A stretch of DNA of 64,000 bases from Glandiceps talaboti (taxonomy: Eukaryota; Hemichordata; Enteropneusta; Spengelidae). Location: contig NC_135550.1 of the NCBI RefSeq assembly GCF_964340395.1, forward strand, positions 17,946,484-18,010,483, in the 5' to 3' direction. Below are positions 61,165-64,000 of the stretch, piece by piece. Numbering within the stretch: the first letter of the stretch is position 1; every line of letters starts with the position of its first letter. The position numbers and the translations under genes were made by a program. The notes under the pieces were generated by a model, which had not been told where the DNA came from, did not search any database, and saw only the letters and a program-made list of their open reading frames with translations.

Positions 61165-64000
61165 TCAATGATTTAAAGTTACATCCACCTATAAAAGAGT
61201 TATTTCTTCCAAATGTTTAATTGTTCTCAGTGAACTTGCATTATAATGTTACTTGGCAAAGTCCATATGCCCATCCTGTTATTACCTTTGTCCAAGGCTT
61301 GGTGAAATATGCGTAAGGATGTTATTTTGAGGTGTATTTTACTTACAGTGATAGCATTAGAAACCTGAACACTTGGTTTACCCAGATGTACATTGCATAG
61401 CTAGGCACAGTTGGTACATGTAGTTAACAAACACTCTTTGTCATTACTTTGAAACAATTTTGCAGGAGTCACCACATGAGTCAAGTTACAAGTGCAATTT
61501 TACCATTGTCTACTGTCTACACACATACACGTGGACTACCAGTTGCATAATTTGTTATTTGATTAGACATACAGTAACTCATAATCTTTCTTCCTTTCAC
61601 ACCTAATTCCTTCACCAAAACTCATTAGGGTTACATCTCATGCTACACTGTGCTACAGTTATTCAATGGAATACCTTCTTTCTAAAATAAAAGCATAGAT
61701 TTCAATATCAGTTGTGCACAATTCCTTTTGGTGCTATTTTATTTTCAATCATATTCAATAAAATATGATTTCTCATAGTAACAAGGCCATGCAGTGAAAA
61801 CGTATAAATGTTGGTAAAAGGGAAAGAGGGAATTATGTCCAAAAAAATATGTTGTAATAGTCACAATTACCAATTTGGTCTAATAGACAAAAATTCTTAG
61901 CTATTCCCGTTGTAAAGTAAGAGAAACGAATGAATGGGAACGAATTTTGATTAAAATCAGAACTAAAAATTACAGACTGTAAAACTGACAACTTGATTTT
62001 CCAAACTCTGCTGAACATTATGTTGTGTCTGTACATTGTGCACTTGTCAATAAACCAGTGTCATTTTCTGTACGGTGTACTTTAGGAGCCAGGTCAAAGA
62101 TTGGAGCACTTTTCATTTTCAGAACATCATGATATATTGGTTCAATACACTTTCTATTCACCATTGAATAAACACAGGCGATGAAATTGAGGCCGAATAC
62201 ATGCCGTATGTCACATGTGTGATGCATTCCAAAATCAATTCATAGTGAACACTTGTACGCATACTATGTGTATGTGTTGACTATATTGAAGTGTGCCACT
62301 ATGTTTTATGAACTCTATAGTCTTCCCATGTGGCCAAGGCCATCCAATATGTAAAGATTGAAGCTAAAAACAAATGTGCACTCAAGGTTAAGGTGATGTA
62401 TTGGATTTCTAAAACAAATATTGAACGCAAATTATAATGAGAGTTGTGCTTCAATATCAGGAAATAAATGTCATATTTTTACGATATATCTTTTATATGC
62501 ATATGAACTGGTAAGTTTATGACCAACCTAATTGTTATGCATGTGGATAAAAAGTAAGTGGAAAACTATATAACTAACACCCACTGGGGTGAAACAGGTA
62601 CTAGGTAGCTAAAACTTGTCGATTTTCAAGTAGATGGGGACATGATACATCAGTTGTATTACTGTTTCAGTGGATATGAAAGTATCACTACATGTTACTT
62701 TCTAGTTTCCACTGGGCTTTGCATCTTGTCTGGACAATAATATTGTATTGGTTAGTGTTGTACCAGTATCAATAATAGAGGAATACAAGGGTCAGTGTCT
62801 CTCAATAGCAGTAATAATACAACCCCCAATAGTCACCTCGTTGGGGTCAATTGGTATTTCCGGTGCTTAGCTGGGTCATGTTTTTTTAAAAGATCAGTGG
62901 TAGATAAGCCGTGGGTATCTGCTCACCAGCTGTTGCAAATACCAGAAGGCTTAAAATCATTTCTGATCAGCCATTTTGTATTTATTTTTTTTTTGGCAGT
63001 TTGTATGGTAGCTATTTTGTGAGCATAGACACTGGAAGGGATTGACTGTTTAATGATATCACCTAGTACTAGAGTTGTGATTAATACAGCTGCTATTATA
63101 CATTTATTACTGCAAGGTTTAAGTAAAGGTTAATGTAGCTATGAAAAAACCCATCATTTTCATTTGAAGTAGTTTGTTTTGTTGTAAATTGTACTTGTTG
63201 TTATTGTGCAATTTATATCGGTCTTCAAAACATTAAACAGAAACAATTAACATGAATGCATATTTTGTAGTTCAAGGTTCACTGAATGCATATTTTGTAT
63301 TCCTTTGAACAACACTGTCTTACAAGACACAAAGCGTGCAATAAATCATATTTCTGTAATCAATACAATCAGCCTCATATTTAAGAAATCATGAAACAAA
63401 ATATGTACATTATACTGTACATTAGCATTAGTCATATTTTGAATAACATGTCTATCAAAATTGGATCGTTTCCTTCAAATTGTATGTCTGTGTATTTGAT
63501 ACCTAATTTTGTGTACTTAATCATTCTCCTAATAACTTGATATTATCCGTCACATCCTGTTTTGTATTTTATATATATAACCGTAGGGATTATATTAAAA
63601 ATGGAAATATTGTTTTTCCAGTCAGTCAGTGTATTGTTAGATATGTTTCCAGATTACTGCATAGGATCAATTTCCAATCCAGGAAATGACTAGCTGTTGT
63701 ATTTGTATGGTACTTATTGCTGTAGGCGGCTGTCTTTGTTGGAAATGTCAAAACAAAAGGCTTTAGTACTGGCAGCAGTCTGTTCAATTCCAGGATATGC
63801 CAGCTTCTGTCTTAGGTTGTGTGGGTTTTTTTTTTGTAAATTGTTATCATTTTAGTTGTAAATTTATGTTCATCAAGGTTATGTGGATATTTTCCTACAA
63901 AACACACCATACCACACCAATGGTGTGAGTTTACCTAGGCTGTCTGTTGTGTGATAGTTCAAACCACAGATAGCACTCCCACTAGCATGTAAACCTTATA

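Larger units (their letters stand above)
55675..64000 (+). other. SAMD4 intron 1 (continues beyond window)
   Basis: 8.3 kb without a recognisable second exon. Contains short pyrimidine-rich duplications (57337-57660), a CAGA run (56814-56840), short palindromes (59347-59384, 60148-60181), a ~55-bp minisatellite (60003-60440), a TG tract (60878-60902) and a hAT-type MITE (60994-61164). Nothing recognised in 61200-64000. Confidence 0.75.

Noticed and set aside
62795-63022. 75-codon ORF with a hydrophobic end
   Set aside because: No family match; hydrophobicity comes from a T-rich stretch.

Overview
This is a eukaryotic, AT-rich, intron-rich window dense in microsatellites, minisatellites and small inverted-repeat elements. 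It reads as nuclear DNA of a bilaterian animal. The proteins align residue by residue, from memory, with vertebrate orthologues but are clearly diverged. Simple repeats, long introns and MITE-like elements suggest an invertebrate, probably marine. I cannot place the phylum from sequence alone.

Four conserved animal genes account for the coding content, and I resolved their exons by hand with consistent splice phases. (1) 1269-7169, plus strand: the C-terminal seven coding exons of a VRK-family (VRK1/VRK2-type) Ser/Thr kinase; the 5' exons lie left of the window. (2) 17529-8851, minus strand: a complete 11-exon, 370-aa FANCL, the E3 ubiquitin ligase of the Fanconi anaemia pathway. (3) 18169-44559, plus strand: a complete six-exon, 249-aa GTP cyclohydrolase I (GCH1). 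(4) 55467-55674, plus strand: the first coding exon of a Smaug/SAMD4 RNA-binding translational repressor, whose remaining exons lie right of the window. VRK and FANCL converge tail to tail. FANCL and GCH1 diverge from a 639-bp shared promoter interval with an ETS-type palindrome and a TATA box on the GCH1 side. SAMD4 follows GCH1 after 10.9 kb. In human, VRK2 and FANCL are convergent neighbours on 2p16 and GCH1 and SAMD4A are neighbours on 14q22, so this window joins two pairs that are apart in human.

The rest is intron and intergenic DNA. Notable non-coding structure includes a roughly 1-kb array in GCH1 intron 3 made of about 21 extra copies of the end of exon 3 plus its 5' splice site. A 73-75-bp array in the FANCL 3' region copies the end of the last coding exon. 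There is a 237-bp near-perfect palindrome in GCH1 intron 3, a 63-bp minisatellite in GCH1 intron 1, and a 29-bp, about 67-copy minisatellite downstream of GCH1. A 171-bp hAT-type MITE with an 8-bp target duplication lies in the SAMD4 intron, and several other inverted-repeat elements and long microsatellite tracts occur. I found no rRNA, tRNA, CRISPR array or intact transposase. The genes act in separate pathways (chromatin/nuclear envelope kinase, DNA crosslink repair, pterin synthesis, mRNA repression), so the grouping looks like inherited synteny and not a functional cluster.
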